Shown here: positions 37,501 through 44,909 of the stretch, one piece after another
Position numbering within the stretch: position 1 is the stretch's first letter
How the letters are laid out: the number at the start of each line of letters is the position of its first letter
Assembly: GCA_964569795.1 (NCBI GenBank)
Contig: CAZMVB010000007.1
Location: forward strand, 62,001-126,000
DNA: 64,000 nt
From: JAHJDS01 sp964569795
GTDB lineage: Bacteria > Desulfobacterota > Desulfarculia > Desulfarculales > JAHJDS01
Direction of reading: 5' to 3'
Notes under the pieces: model-generated
What the model saw: only the letters and a program-made list of their open reading frames with translations
What the model was told of the DNA's origin: nothing
Database searches by the model: none
Translations under genes and position numbers: made by a program

Positions 37501-37715
37501 CCAAACGGGCCGGGGTCCACTACATGCGCTGCTTTGTCCTGTTCCGGCTGGCCCGCCTGCGGCCGGCCGTCAAGGCCTGCAGCCGGGCCATCACCCTGGC
37601 CCCGAAACGGGCGGTCTATTACCGGGCCCGGGCGGCCATTTATCGGCGGCTGGGCCTGAGGGCCGCCGCCGCCCGGGACCAGGCCGCCTTCCGGCGGTTG
37701 AGCCGGGGCCGATAG
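34581..37715 (+). CDS. zinc-ribbon pseudokinase-TPR membrane protein
   Basis: A 1044-residue protein. Residues 3-20 are a zinc ribbon (C-P-Q-C ... C-S-R-C). A Ser/Thr kinase fold follows (about 57-300). The ATP lysine K88 (IAIKVF) is kept, but the HRD loop reads H181-L-G-L-T-P-G-N, so catalytic D is G183 and the lysine is T. DFG reads DFA (204-206). It is therefore probably a pseudokinase. A membrane helix (about 370-390) precedes about 640 residues of alanine-rich TPR-like repeats, presumably periplasmic. I prefer ATG 34581 to GTG 34560, since the zinc ribbon starts there. Likely a scaffold or signal-binding protein. Monocistronic. Confidence 0.75.
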   Translation: MICPQCAAENPPEARYCSRCGARLPAETQGQGVPRETIPPPADESRPLEAGQVLDGRFEIVRVLGQGPRGVVYLARDLDLQGREIAIKVFRPEITSDPDLDRALTRGVISWQGLIHPGVVKVYDLRRAGERRFLTEEYVPGKGLDRFLTERGEGRLSLPEACRVGIGILEVLAFAHPETPHLGLTPGNVLVEGEFPEIRVKLTDFAVAGRLEAVRAGGDESASEGAAADIQAIGAVLYELVTGQVPAVPATPPSQVIPGLPTGLDEVLARALDPDPAARFPDAARFRRALVTVAKEAIEAELSQRRQAEERRSRNARPEAEADRAVTDGRLDQALRRYEAVSSPDQPGSGETQERARRRLTRGGRRLGLAAGAALLVAAGVAGYILWRDYTTRQDIKQWTTQAAAAWRQGRFRAARALYLRLARVRPEDQALRRRLKASAAKIEELAQGTAPFIARARLARGQKRLGLARDQARLALKVDPHHPEALRLLAAVTADLKKIKAWLAAAASAWQKKNYQTAGRLYRQVIGLSSEHPVATRRLAQIPALIKARRARVNSLAARAGRALDQRDLTAAEKSYRSLLRLDPNLESARAALARIRRIREQMAGWVARIEKLWQDRKYAAARELFFRASALNAAPPPAPTRSRPAAADRRELRKKIAVALAAGRRALAARKWSAARGLFSRVLKLDPGNAEARQALTLIAARAKQVAAAQAQAKTALARGDLALVAAALRRFEKIDPSHPDAARLKAVLDSGIKSLLDRAQQALDQHRPDQARQLTERALRLRPKDPRGTALGERIKAIQAQVAALLTRIETAQNRKDWTGAGKLIKQAVALDSQNAGLDRLVRRGREVLARLRPLLEKARRAEAKGDLAAAREALRRAAALAPGDRAIAAARDRVKRRLDSRKAVGLKKTARLIKAEKWTQAEKAVRSVLKLDPASASAYAYLGTVRMEQEKFPAALADYDKALKLGLPPAKRAGVHYMRCFVLFRLARLRPAVKACSRAITLAPKRAVYYRARAAIYRRLGLRAAAARDQAAFRRLSRGR

Positions 37716-37889
37716 GCCGTCCGGCTAACACTGACCTGTTCCCGGTCCGCTTTGCCCGGAAAGTATTCCGTTTCGACCGGAGACCAGGATTTCGATGCCC
37801 CCAGGTCAGGGTCGGCCCGGTCCGGTTTGGTCAGGGCAACCTGTTTGATTGAATAGATAAATCAAAAAATTAACCCCATCCGGCGTTCT

Positions 37890-37905
37890 TGGCACGTATC
37901 TTGTT
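37890..37905 (+). promoter_or_regulatory. sigma-54-type promoter (-24/-12)
   Basis: TGGCAC-GTATC-TTGTT matches the sigma-54 consensus TGGCAC-N5-TTGCW at all but one of the informative bases (T for C). It faces the structured RNA region and the SCP2 gene. The expected transcript start is about 37917. An enhancer-binding regulator gene is not in the window. Confidence 0.5.
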
Positions 37906-37916
37906 ACTTAAAAACA

Positions 37917-38347
37917 CGAAACAAGCGGACCCGGAACTGCCGGGATGACAATCCGGTTCTCGCCGGATCAAATATTCTGCTCCCGTTTCCCTCCCAACGG
38001 CGCGTGAAGGCAAGCTACACCCTGAGCCAGGGTCGGGCCAGACCCCGGTCCCAGGGAGCAGACAAAGCGGGGCCACGAACCGGCCCCAAGGTCATTGACA
38101 ACCTGATAGGACACGCCGGTGAGCGGGCGGATCGGCCGGATTCGGCGGCCCAGGCCGACCTCCTACCCGAATCCGGGGCCGCCCGCCCGGCGCTGTCGAG
38201 CACACCCCCTGTGACACCGTTCGCCGGGTGTTGGACGGCGGTTTATCCTTCCCTCTCCCCCCCAAAAGCCGTCCAACACCTGAGCGTCGGTATAACCCGG
38301 GCGGCCGGGCGGTTGACAATCGCTCGGCCGCCCGTTTATTTTCGTTT
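37917..38347 (+). ncRNA. candidate structured RNA or attenuated leader
   Basis: No coding gene fits this intergenic stretch, but folding potential is high. A long stem runs between 38114-38145 and 38167-38192 (pairs CGCCGG/CCGGCG, GCGGGCGG/CCGCCCGC, GGATTCGG/CCGAATCC). A smaller stem GGGGCC/GGCCCC is at 38069-38087. A perfect 13-bp stem, 38227-38239 with 38268-38280, encloses a 28-base CT-rich loop. A terminator closes the region at 38298-38347. The 9-base string GGCCGCCCG occurs in the right arm of the long stem (38177-38185) and again in the terminator's right arm (38326-38334), so the two structures could compete. It matches no RNA family I can recognise (not RNase P, tmRNA, SRP or 6S). 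Limits are approximate. Confidence 0.45.
38298..38347 (+). terminator. rho-independent terminator before the SCP2 gene
   Basis: Stem CGGGCGGCCGGGCG (38298-38311) pairs with CGCTCGGCCGCCCG (38321-38334), 14 pairs with one G-T, loop of 9, then TTTATTTTCGTTT. It ends 29 bases before the GTG at 38376, so it either ends an upstream RNA or attenuates SCP2 expression. Confidence 0.8.
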
Positions 38348-38375
38348 AGACCACTTCTAAACAGGGGGGACTGAC

Positions 38376-38777
38376 GTGGATCAACCAGTGGCCTACCTGA
38401 GTCAGGAGTGGGCGGCCGAGGCCCTCCGGCGCCTGCAAGCGGAACTGACACCCGAGCAGATGAAATTCTTGACCACGTCCATGTCCAACCTGTACCGCAA
38501 CTGTCCGGACGGCCAGGCGCGATTCCTGTTCTTCCGCTGTGAGGACGGCCGGTTCACTGACGTCACCTCGGGCCAGGGGGAGCCCCCGCCGGCCGAGTTC
38601 AGGATCACCGGGGATTACGAGGTCTTCGCCCGGATCTCCCGGGCCGAACTCAAGTCCCAGCGGGCCCTGATGACCGGCAAGCTCAAGCTCAAGGGCAACA
38701 TGGTCAAGGCCCTCAAGCTGGCCTCGATCGCCGACCGGATGAACAAGGTCCTCTCGACGATCCCGACGACCTACTGA
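38376..38777 (+). CDS. SCP2 sterol-binding domain protein
   Basis: A 133-residue protein in which residues about 40-130 match the SCP2 lipid-carrier fold: TGDYEVFARISRAELKSQRALMTGKLKLKGNMVKALKL, ending with the typical G-x-x-L-x-G-N-M strand/helix. The start is GTG at 38376 after AGGGGGG. It is followed 43 bases later by the M24-fold gene on the same strand. Lipid or acyl-CoA binding is expected; the partner enzyme is unknown. The leader and terminator upstream suggest controlled expression. Confidence 0.85.
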   Translation: MDQPVAYLSQEWAAEALRRLQAELTPEQMKFLTTSMSNLYRNCPDGQARFLFFRCEDGRFTDVTSGQGEPPPAEFRITGDYEVFARISRAELKSQRALMTGKLKLKGNMVKALKLASIADRMNKVLSTIPTTY

Positions 38778-38820
38778 GCCGGGCCGGAGCCCCGCCCCCA
38801 CCCCCGCAGGAGTCAGCCTC

Positions 38821-40035
38821 ATGAGCGCCAGCGATCTGTTCTTCATCGACTTTCCGGCCCGGGTGAGCGCCGTGCAGGAGGCCATGGCCGCCCAGGGCCT
38901 CGACGTCTATCTGGGCTCCCGGCTGCGGACCCTGTCCTGGCTGACCGACGCCTTTTGTCCCTGGCGGAGCTTCGTGATCGTCCCGGCCCAGGGACTGCCC
39001 ACGGCGGTCACCTTTGTCATCGACGCCGCCCGGGTGGCCGAGGACTCCTGGCTGGACGAGGACCACGTCCTGGGCTACGCCCCCATGGGCGGCATGGACC
39101 AGATCTCGCTGATCTCGGATTACATCCGGGACGACCTGGGCCTCAAGCGAGGCCGGATCGGCATCGAGAGCGGCATGTCCAACTACCTGCCCGAGGGCAA
39201 CCTGACCCATTACGAGTACGAACAATTCGCCGATGCCCTGACGGGCTGCGAACTGGTCAACGCCCATGACATCATCGACCGGCTGTCCCTGATCAAGGAC
39301 GCCGGGACCGTCAACCGCTTCCGCCGGGCCTCGGCCATGGTCGATCAGGGCCACCGGGCCGTGTTCGAGGCCCTCCAAAACGGGGGCTGGCAGGGGATGA
39401 CCGAGACCGAGGTGGCCGGCATCGCCGCGGCGGCCATGCGCCGGGCGGGCAGTGAGTGGGAGTGGTCCTTCACCGGCGGCAACGAGATCGCCTCGGGACC
39501 CCGGACCGGACTGGCCGGCGGGGCCTGCACCCCGGCCTCGCGGCGCGAATTCAAAGGCGGCGAGCCGCTGATGGTCGATCTGCACGCCATGTTCAAGCTG
39601 GGCCTGGGCGATCACGCCCACAACTACTTCCTGGGCCGGGCCACCGACCGTCAGCTCTGGCACGCCCAGAACTTCATTGACCTGGTCACCCGCTGCCTGG
39701 CCGCCTACCGGGCCGGTGTGTCACCGTCGAGTCTGGCCGAGGAGATGATGGACCTTGCCGAGTCCCGCCAGTTCGCCGACTACATGGTCCCGGGGTTCGA
39801 GCACGGCATCGGGCTGGCCGGGGACGAGTGGCGCATCGGTCTCAACCAGGGGCCGATTCCCTACTGGACCGACCCAGACCACGTCTATCAGGCCGGCGAG
39901 CTGATCATCTGCGCCATGCAGTACGCCTGTCCGGACGAGGACGTGGGCTTCCGTTATGAAAATCCGATCCTGATCCAAGCTGAGGGGTGCGAGCCGCTGT
40001 CCAAATATCCCCTGGGGGTCGAAGTCATTCCCTGA
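38821..40035 (+). CDS. M24 (creatinase/Xaa-Pro aminopeptidase) fold protein
   Basis: 404 residues with an N-terminal creatinase-like domain and a C-terminal pita-bread domain. Putative ligands: D in LMVDLH, D in LGDHAHNYF and H in FEHGIGLAG. The glutamates expected in TIEP and VTEDG appear as AMQYA and IQAEG, so two of five metal positions look altered. Creatinase itself works without metals, so a creatinase-like hydrolase or a non-catalytic role are both possible. ATG at 38821 follows CAGGAG. It follows the SCP2 gene and is probably co-transcribed. Confidence 0.75.
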   Translation: MSASDLFFIDFPARVSAVQEAMAAQGLDVYLGSRLRTLSWLTDAFCPWRSFVIVPAQGLPTAVTFVIDAARVAEDSWLDEDHVLGYAPMGGMDQISLISDYIRDDLGLKRGRIGIESGMSNYLPEGNLTHYEYEQFADALTGCELVNAHDIIDRLSLIKDAGTVNRFRRASAMVDQGHRAVFEALQNGGWQGMTETEVAGIAAAAMRRAGSEWEWSFTGGNEIASGPRTGLAGGACTPASRREFKGGEPLMVDLHAMFKLGLGDHAHNYFLGRATDRQLWHAQNFIDLVTRCLAAYRAGVSPSSLAEEMMDLAESRQFADYMVPGFEHGIGLAGDEWRIGLNQGPIPYWTDPDHVYQAGELIICAMQYACPDEDVGFRYENPILIQAEGCEPLSKYPLGVEVIP

Positions 40036-40043
40036 GCCCGGGG

Positions 40044-40637
40044 TCAAAAAATATCGGGATAAAACCTCTGGGCGCATTCAGGACACAGCCCGTGCGACAG
40101 GGAGATCCGGTAACGGCGATGGAGATAGACCTCCAGGCCCTCCCAGTGTTGGTCCCGGTTCTTGATCCTTTTACATTGGCCGCAGATGGATACGACCTCG
40201 GGCGAACCGATCCGTGACGGCCGGTCGTCCCGGTCCCGGGCGGCGGCCAGCCGCTCCTTGTCGCGGCGGGACTTGAACAGGGCCATCTCGATGGTGGCCT
40301 TCAGTTCCAGGTCCAGGAAGGGTTTCAGCAAATAGCCGTAGGGCTCGGCCTCTTTGGCCCGCTCGATCAACCAGTCATCGGCGTCGGCCGTCAAGAAGAC
40401 GACCGGCACGCCCAGCCGCTCCCGGAGATCTCGGGCGCACTCGATGCCGTCCCGTTTCCCCTTGAGAACGATGTCCATCAGGACCAGATCGGGCCGGACG
40501 CTTACGGCCTGTTTCATGGCGGATCCGGCCGTGTCAACCGTGCCGCAGACCTCATAGCCCATGGTTTTCAAACTGACCCGGATGTCCTGGGCCTCCACGA
40601 AATCTTCCTGGACGATCATGATCCTGGTGGCACCCAT
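40044..40637 (-). CDS. response regulator receiver with C-terminal cysteine motif
   Basis: The N-terminal receiver domain (about 1-125) has the acidic pair at IVQEDFVE, phospho-acceptor D in DLVLMDIVLKG, T in VVFLTADA, and K in YLLKPF. The C-terminus (about 150-197) holds C-G-Q-C-K-R-I and C-P-E-C, a small zinc-binding module found in Desulfobacterota response regulators. There is no DNA-binding HTH, so output is probably through protein contact. No histidine kinase lies beside it. An AT-rich near-palindrome lies about 80 bases upstream. Confidence 0.85.
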   Translation of the reverse strand: MGATRIMIVQEDFVEAQDIRVSLKTMGYEVCGTVDTAGSAMKQAVSVRPDLVLMDIVLKGKRDGIECARDLRERLGVPVVFLTADADDWLIERAKEAEPYGYLLKPFLDLELKATIEMALFKSRRDKERLAAARDRDDRPSRIGSPEVVSICGQCKRIKNRDQHWEGLEVYLHRRYRISLSHGLCPECAQRFYPDIF

Positions 40638-40715
40638 CAGCGCTTCCCCTATTTGACCTGAACTCCGGACCAGGGTTCCCCAAGCATTATGCTAAGTACA
40701 TCCCATCGGTATATA

Positions 40716-40735
40716 GTAAATAATATATTATTAAC
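40716..40735. promoter_or_regulatory. 20-bp AT-rich near-perfect palindrome
   Basis: GTAAATAATATATTATTAAC reads the same on both strands except at one base pair position. It lies about 80 bases before the response regulator start (minus strand) and beyond the end of the radical SAM gene. It may be an operator, or simply AT-rich promoter DNA. Confidence 0.35.
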
Positions 40736-40850
40736 TACTGCTTATGGTATCTGGTTCCCAGACCAACCTGTTTTTTTTGGCCCATAACCTGACAGTTTAG
40801 TTCTATTTCGGAGTAAAAGCAATAATAAAGGTGCGGACAGGGGCCTGGTG

Positions 40851-40874
40851 GGGCAGCGGACTTGTCCGACGCCC
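40851..40874 (-). terminator. hairpin after the radical SAM/SPASM gene
   Basis: GGGC-AG-CGGAC-TT-GTCCG-AC-GCCC forms a stem with internal mismatches just downstream of the minus-strand stop at 40891. The T-rich tract on the minus strand lies about 20 bases further, so terminator function is uncertain. Confidence 0.3.
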
Positions 40875-40890
40875 GGCCCTGAGCCACGGG

Positions 40891-42036
40891 TCAGGCCGCC
40901 TCGAACCAGGCCCGGACCGTTCGTTGCCTGGCCTCGTTGTCCTCGATACGCTGGTTCAGGTCCGTCAGAAAGGCCCACAGCCGCTCGCCGATCCGGTCCG
41001 GATTTTGACCTTGACCGTACAGCCAGTGAACGTAGATGTCCGCCAGCCGGTTCACGAACCGGAAGGGCACAAAGCACCGGGCGCAGGCCGGGATCGACAT
41101 TTCTCGTTCGCCCCGGTGCATGGCCCGGATGTCCTCGGCCCGTTGGTTTTGCCACAGGTCAGGGACCGATTCCCGCTCGACCGAGCCGATGACCACCTGG
41201 GCGTCGTAGTCCCGGCAGCACAGGGTCGCCTGGGCATCAAAGGTGAAATGGATGTTCTTGAAGACCAGCCGGCAGGGCAGGTTGGGGCGGACCAGGCGAG
41301 GAAAGGGAAAATTCTCGGTGAAATAGGCGTTGCTCGGGCTCAGCCCGTCGATCAGGAAAAAGCGGACCTTGTCCGGGGTGGTGTAGGGTTCGAGCATCTC
41401 GAGGAAGGGTCCCACCTCGTGGACGTTGGTCTGGGAGATGACGAATCCGGCGTGCAGGGCCATTGGCCGGGCGGCCCGGTCATTGAATTTCTTGACCGCC
41501 TCCAAGCTCGACCTGACCCGGTCGAAACTGCCTCCCCGGCGGATGCGGCCGTAGGTCTCGGCCGTGGCGGCGTCGATGGAGAACCGGATCTTGTGGATGG
41601 TGTCGCTGAACCGGTCGATCAGATCGGCCAGGGCCCGGGGGAACTGGGCGTTGGTGCTCAGATAGACGGGATAATTTTTGCCCTGGGCGATCTCCATCAG
41701 GCCCGGCAGATCGGGGTGGAGGAAGGTCTCGCCCACGGTGTGGAGTCCGGGGTGGGCGATGCCCAGGGCCTGGAGCTGATCGACGATCCGCCCGAAGGTT
41801 TCGGGGGCCATGTGTCCCCGGGGCCGCCGGGAGAGCTGGGTGCTGCACATGGCGCAGTTCAGGTTGCAGTTGTTGTTGATCTCGATCAGGGCCCAGGCCG
41901 GCCGGTCCAGGGTGGTCGGCCGCATGAGGGGCCCGTCGCCCAGGGCGGCGATACGCTCGGCCTGATCACTCTCGTTCCGGGAGGAAGCGGTTTTCGAGTC
42001 CGGTCGATCCCGGTCCACGGATTGAATATGGTTCAT
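40891..42036 (-). CDS. radical SAM/SPASM domain protein
   Basis: 381 residues. The radical SAM cluster motif C-N-L-N-C-A-M-C is at about residue 57, in EINNNCNLNCAMCSTQ. The C-terminal SPASM-like region carries LCCRDYDAQVV and C-A-R-C-F, which ligate auxiliary Fe-S clusters. GETFLHPDLP and LSTNAQFP are typical core strands. Family members modify peptides (RiPPs) or enzymes. No precursor peptide or maturase partner is seen next to it, so the substrate is unknown. It is separated from the copper/cytochrome operon by 232 bases and is probably independent. Confidence 0.85.
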   Translation of the reverse strand: MNHIQSVDRDRPDSKTASSRNESDQAERIAALGDGPLMRPTTLDRPAWALIEINNNCNLNCAMCSTQLSRRPRGHMAPETFGRIVDQLQALGIAHPGLHTVGETFLHPDLPGLMEIAQGKNYPVYLSTNAQFPRALADLIDRFSDTIHKIRFSIDAATAETYGRIRRGGSFDRVRSSLEAVKKFNDRAARPMALHAGFVISQTNVHEVGPFLEMLEPYTTPDKVRFFLIDGLSPSNAYFTENFPFPRLVRPNLPCRLVFKNIHFTFDAQATLCCRDYDAQVVIGSVERESVPDLWQNQRAEDIRAMHRGEREMSIPACARCFVPFRFVNRLADIYVHWLYGQGQNPDRIGERLWAFLTDLNQRIEDNEARQRTVRAWFEAA

Positions 42037-42268
42037 GGGCCGCCCGGTTCAGGGATAATGATCGTCTTTTAAAAAATACCATTGGGCGGGGGTAATTCAA
42101 GTCCGGGGTGAGAGTGCTGGTCCCTCCCTAGAGGGGGCCCATGCCTTCAGGCCGCATAATTCCCTGGGTTATCGACGGCCGGCCCTGGACGCCGTGTTTC
42201 CCTCCGGGTCTGATCTGATGCCTCCCTGGACACCTGCATCAGGGACAGGCCAAAAAACAATCAGCGGT

Positions 42269-44197
42269 TCAACCCATGTACAGTCTGAGAAACACGTTGA
42301 TCACCAGCAGAGTCAGAATGGTTATCGGTATCATGGCCCGGGTTCGGGTCCGTTGATCTTCAAAGACCCCGACCAGGCTGGCTCTCCCGCGGCTGAGCCC
42401 GAAGTAAAGTCCGGCCAGCAGCAGGGTTCCCTGAATGTAGGGGATGCTCTCCGGCCAGAAGGGCCGGTACGGAACGCTGGCCGTTCCCAGGAGATTCCAG
42501 CCCAGCCCCAAAGGATCGGACAGGACCGCCAGGATATAACTGTAGTTGATCATCACCTGGGGGAGACTGAAGGCGATCCAGGTGAAGATGCCCACCGGAA
42601 TGAATACGTAGGCCAGCGGCTTGGCCATTTCCCGCCAGGGAAGCGGTTTTCCCGCAAGTTTTTGTCCGGCCTTCACGGCGGTCATGAACAGGCCCGGGAA
42701 CACGACCAGGGTCAGCGCCAGCACGGCCCCCACGTAGATCAAAAACGGCAGGAGGTGGTGGGTCTCGGTGACGTTGGCCGCCTGTTTGATGACGTTCCAG
42801 GGGCCGAGCATGGTCACGCTGAAGACGAAGGCGACCGCCACCATGATCAGGACATTGAAGACCTCGTCCATGCCCCTAAGACCGAGGTCCGAACCAAAGG
42901 GCCTGATGAACAGGCCGATGTTGTCCTTGGGACAGCTCTTGACGCACTCGGTGCACAGGCCGCAGTAGTTGTTGCGGGTCATCTTGCCGGGATACTGACC
43001 CCAGGGGCAGGCCCAGCCGCGCTCGCCGCCCAGGAGGCACTCTTTTTCCTTGTGTTTCTTGCACACCTCAGGGTCGATCGCCCTCAACTCGCTGCAGGCG
43101 GCCATGGAATAGGTGCCCAGGAACCCGCCCACCGGACAGACGAACCGACAGAAGGACCGGCCCCGGAAGATCAGGGACAGGACCAGGGTCGCGGCCAGAA
43201 TGATCAGGAACAACACCGCCGTGGCCACCGGTCGGGTGATCAGGATGATGCCGAACGAAATCAAGACCAGGAACAAAATGTTCTGAAGCCAGATGTTGTT
43301 CAGCCGCCGGGGCCAGTCACGGTTGAGCCCCAGAAAGCGGTGGTGAAGTCTCTTGAACGGCTCCTTGAAATACCTCACCGTCGTGATCCTCATGCGGGAC
43401 AGCCATTCCCCGGGCGCGGGGAGGGGGCACATCATGCACCACACCCGGCCTCCGAAAGGCAGCATCACCGCCTTGAGGAGGGTCCACCACAGGATCCAGA
43501 CAAAAATGATGGCGATGTTGCGGTTGCCCACCGGACTGCCCCAGAAGGCACTCAGGATGAAGAGGTAAAAGAAGACCAGATTGGGGAGGATGACGATGAA
43601 CTGAAAGCTGCGGGCCTTGAACGCCTTCTTGAGCCAGGGCAGCTTGTCAAAGAGGTTGATGTGCCGCCTCTGCCGCGGGGCGGCCGGACCGAAGCCGAAC
43701 CACAGCAGAAGGGCCAGGGCCATCCCGATCGAGAGCGACACGGCCAGGTGATAGGGCAGATTGTCGCGAACGATGAGCTCCCCGGTCATGAAGGGGTGCA
43801 GGCTCCCGCAGGTCTGGGTGCAGCGAAAGGTGAACTTACCCCGCTTGTCGGCCTTGAACTTGATCTGGCGGACCTTGTCCCAGTCGGTGTGGACCTTCCC
43901 GTGGTCGTCCTTCCAGGCATACTTGAGAAACATCAGGCCCTGCTGCTTGATCACGGCATCGATACCGTAGGCCTCGAGCAGAAAGCCGTGGGTGACGTCC
44001 AGGGAGGTGGCCCTGATGATGAGGGTGTCGCCCTTGTTGACGATGATCCGGGGCGGGGTGTAGCCGTACTTCCGGGCCTTCAGATTGATGACCCTGGTCC
44101 GGGGCTTCGGAGATCCGGCGAGGCGCCACAGGAAAGGGACGGCCACGGCCACCGCCAGCGTGGCGGCGATGGCCGCCATCAGCTTGGGTCGGGTCAC
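42269..44197 (-). CDS. CuA-type cupredoxin fused to NosR/NapH-like polyferredoxin membrane protein
   Basis: A 642-residue fusion. Residues about 7-25 are a membrane anchor. Residues 35-142 are a periplasmic cupredoxin with a full CuA ligand set: H70 in VTHGF, then C126-x3-C130-x3-H134-x2-M137. A multi-helix membrane part follows (about 150-640) with cysteine motifs of NapH/NosR/CcoG type: SFCRFVCPVGG, WACPWGQ and the ferredoxin motif C-G-L-C-T-E-C-V-K-S-C-P. The start is GTG at 44197 after AGGTGG, seven bases after the upstream gene's stop. NosR normally has an FMN-binding domain in place of CuA, so this arrangement is unusual. Electron transfer across the membrane between Fe-S and CuA is inferred. 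Confidence 0.8.
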   Translation of the reverse strand: MTRPKLMAAIAATLAVAVAVPFLWRLAGSPKPRTRVINLKARKYGYTPPRIIVNKGDTLIIRATSLDVTHGFLLEAYGIDAVIKQQGLMFLKYAWKDDHGKVHTDWDKVRQIKFKADKRGKFTFRCTQTCGSLHPFMTGELIVRDNLPYHLAVSLSIGMALALLLWFGFGPAAPRQRRHINLFDKLPWLKKAFKARSFQFIVILPNLVFFYLFILSAFWGSPVGNRNIAIIFVWILWWTLLKAVMLPFGGRVWCMMCPLPAPGEWLSRMRITTVRYFKEPFKRLHHRFLGLNRDWPRRLNNIWLQNILFLVLISFGIILITRPVATAVLFLIILAATLVLSLIFRGRSFCRFVCPVGGFLGTYSMAACSELRAIDPEVCKKHKEKECLLGGERGWACPWGQYPGKMTRNNYCGLCTECVKSCPKDNIGLFIRPFGSDLGLRGMDEVFNVLIMVAVAFVFSVTMLGPWNVIKQAANVTETHHLLPFLIYVGAVLALTLVVFPGLFMTAVKAGQKLAGKPLPWREMAKPLAYVFIPVGIFTWIAFSLPQVMINYSYILAVLSDPLGLGWNLLGTASVPYRPFWPESIPYIQGTLLLAGLYFGLSRGRASLVGVFEDQRTRTRAMIPITILTLLVINVFLRLYMG

Positions 44198-44204
44198 GAT
44201 CCAC

Positions 44205-44894
44205 CTATCGCTTGTAGAGAACGCCCGGCGCGCCCCGCCTGGGTTTCAAGACGACCGTGACCTGTCCCGTGGCCGGGACCGTGACCGTGGCCCGGGAGGT
44301 ACCCAGTTTCTCGTGCCAGGTCTTCACCAGATAGGTCCCGGCCGGAAGCCCCGGCACCCCTTTGATTCCGACTCGATTCAGATACGCCGCGTCGGGAATG
44401 GTGAAGCTCCCGTCCGGACCGGTGACCGCGAAGTAGGGATTTCTAAGCACCATGATATAGGCCCGCATCTCCTGGTGGACGTCGCACCTGAGTTCGACCA
44501 CTCCGGCGCGATCGAAAACGACCGTCCTCCTCTCGCCCGGCTTGTAGCTGCCCAGGTTGAACTTCTTGGCCCGGGACAGGCTGAAGATGTTGTGGGCGAC
44601 CTTGTCGTTGTTGGGAAACAGGACCCTCGATCCGACCAGGACCGGCAGCATATGGGGAATGAAGGTCAGCCTCCGCTGATCCATCACGAATCTGGTTCCC
44701 GATAGGAATCTGGTTCCCGATAGATTGACGGCCACCTTGGGGGCCCGCACAACATAGACCAGGATATTGGCCGGCGACCTGAGGCCCATGGGCTTGACCA
44801 CGCCCTTGATTGTGCCCGCCGCGGCGGTGGTGATGACTATCAAACCCATGGCCAGAGCCATGATCGGGATAGAGACGAAGACGTATCGACGCAT
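44205..44894 (-). CDS. secreted cupredoxin-like protein with carboxypeptidase-regulatory-like tail
   Basis: 229 residues. A signal peptide (1-26) is followed by a cupredoxin core whose ligands appear as H in KVAHNIFS and C-x2-H-x2-M in LRCDVHQEM, as in copper proteins of the methylamine-utilisation-like group. The C-terminal part (PDGSFTIPDAA, GLPAGTYLVKTWHE) is a carboxypeptidase-regulatory-like beta domain. An 18-base tandem duplication encodes LSGTRF twice. The ATG at 44894 follows AAGGAAA. It lies between the cytochrome and the CuA-polyferredoxin gene and presumably relays electrons in the periplasm. Confidence 0.75.
   Translation of the reverse strand: MRRYVFVSIPIMALAMGLIVITTAAAGTIKGVVKPMGLRSPANILVYVVRAPKVAVNLSGTRFLSGTRFVMDQRRLTFIPHMLPVLVGSRVLFPNNDKVAHNIFSLSRAKKFNLGSYKPGERRTVVFDRAGVVELRCDVHQEMRAYIMVLRNPYFAVTGPDGSFTIPDAAYLNRVGIKGVPGLPAGTYLVKTWHEKLGTSRATVTVPATGQVTVVLKPRRGAPGVLYKR
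44688..44723. repeat. perfect 18-bp tandem duplication
   Basis: GAATCTGGTTCCCGATAG occurs twice head to tail without a mismatch inside the cupredoxin-like gene, adding six residues (LSGTRF repeated) without breaking the frame. Perfect identity suggests a recent event. Confidence 0.9.
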
Positions 44895-44909
44895 CTTGGA
44901 TTTCCTTTC

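Noticed and set aside
37917..38347. RNase P, tmRNA, SRP or 6S RNA in the structured region
   Set aside because: Conserved sequence blocks of those RNAs were not found; only hairpins and a terminator are seen.
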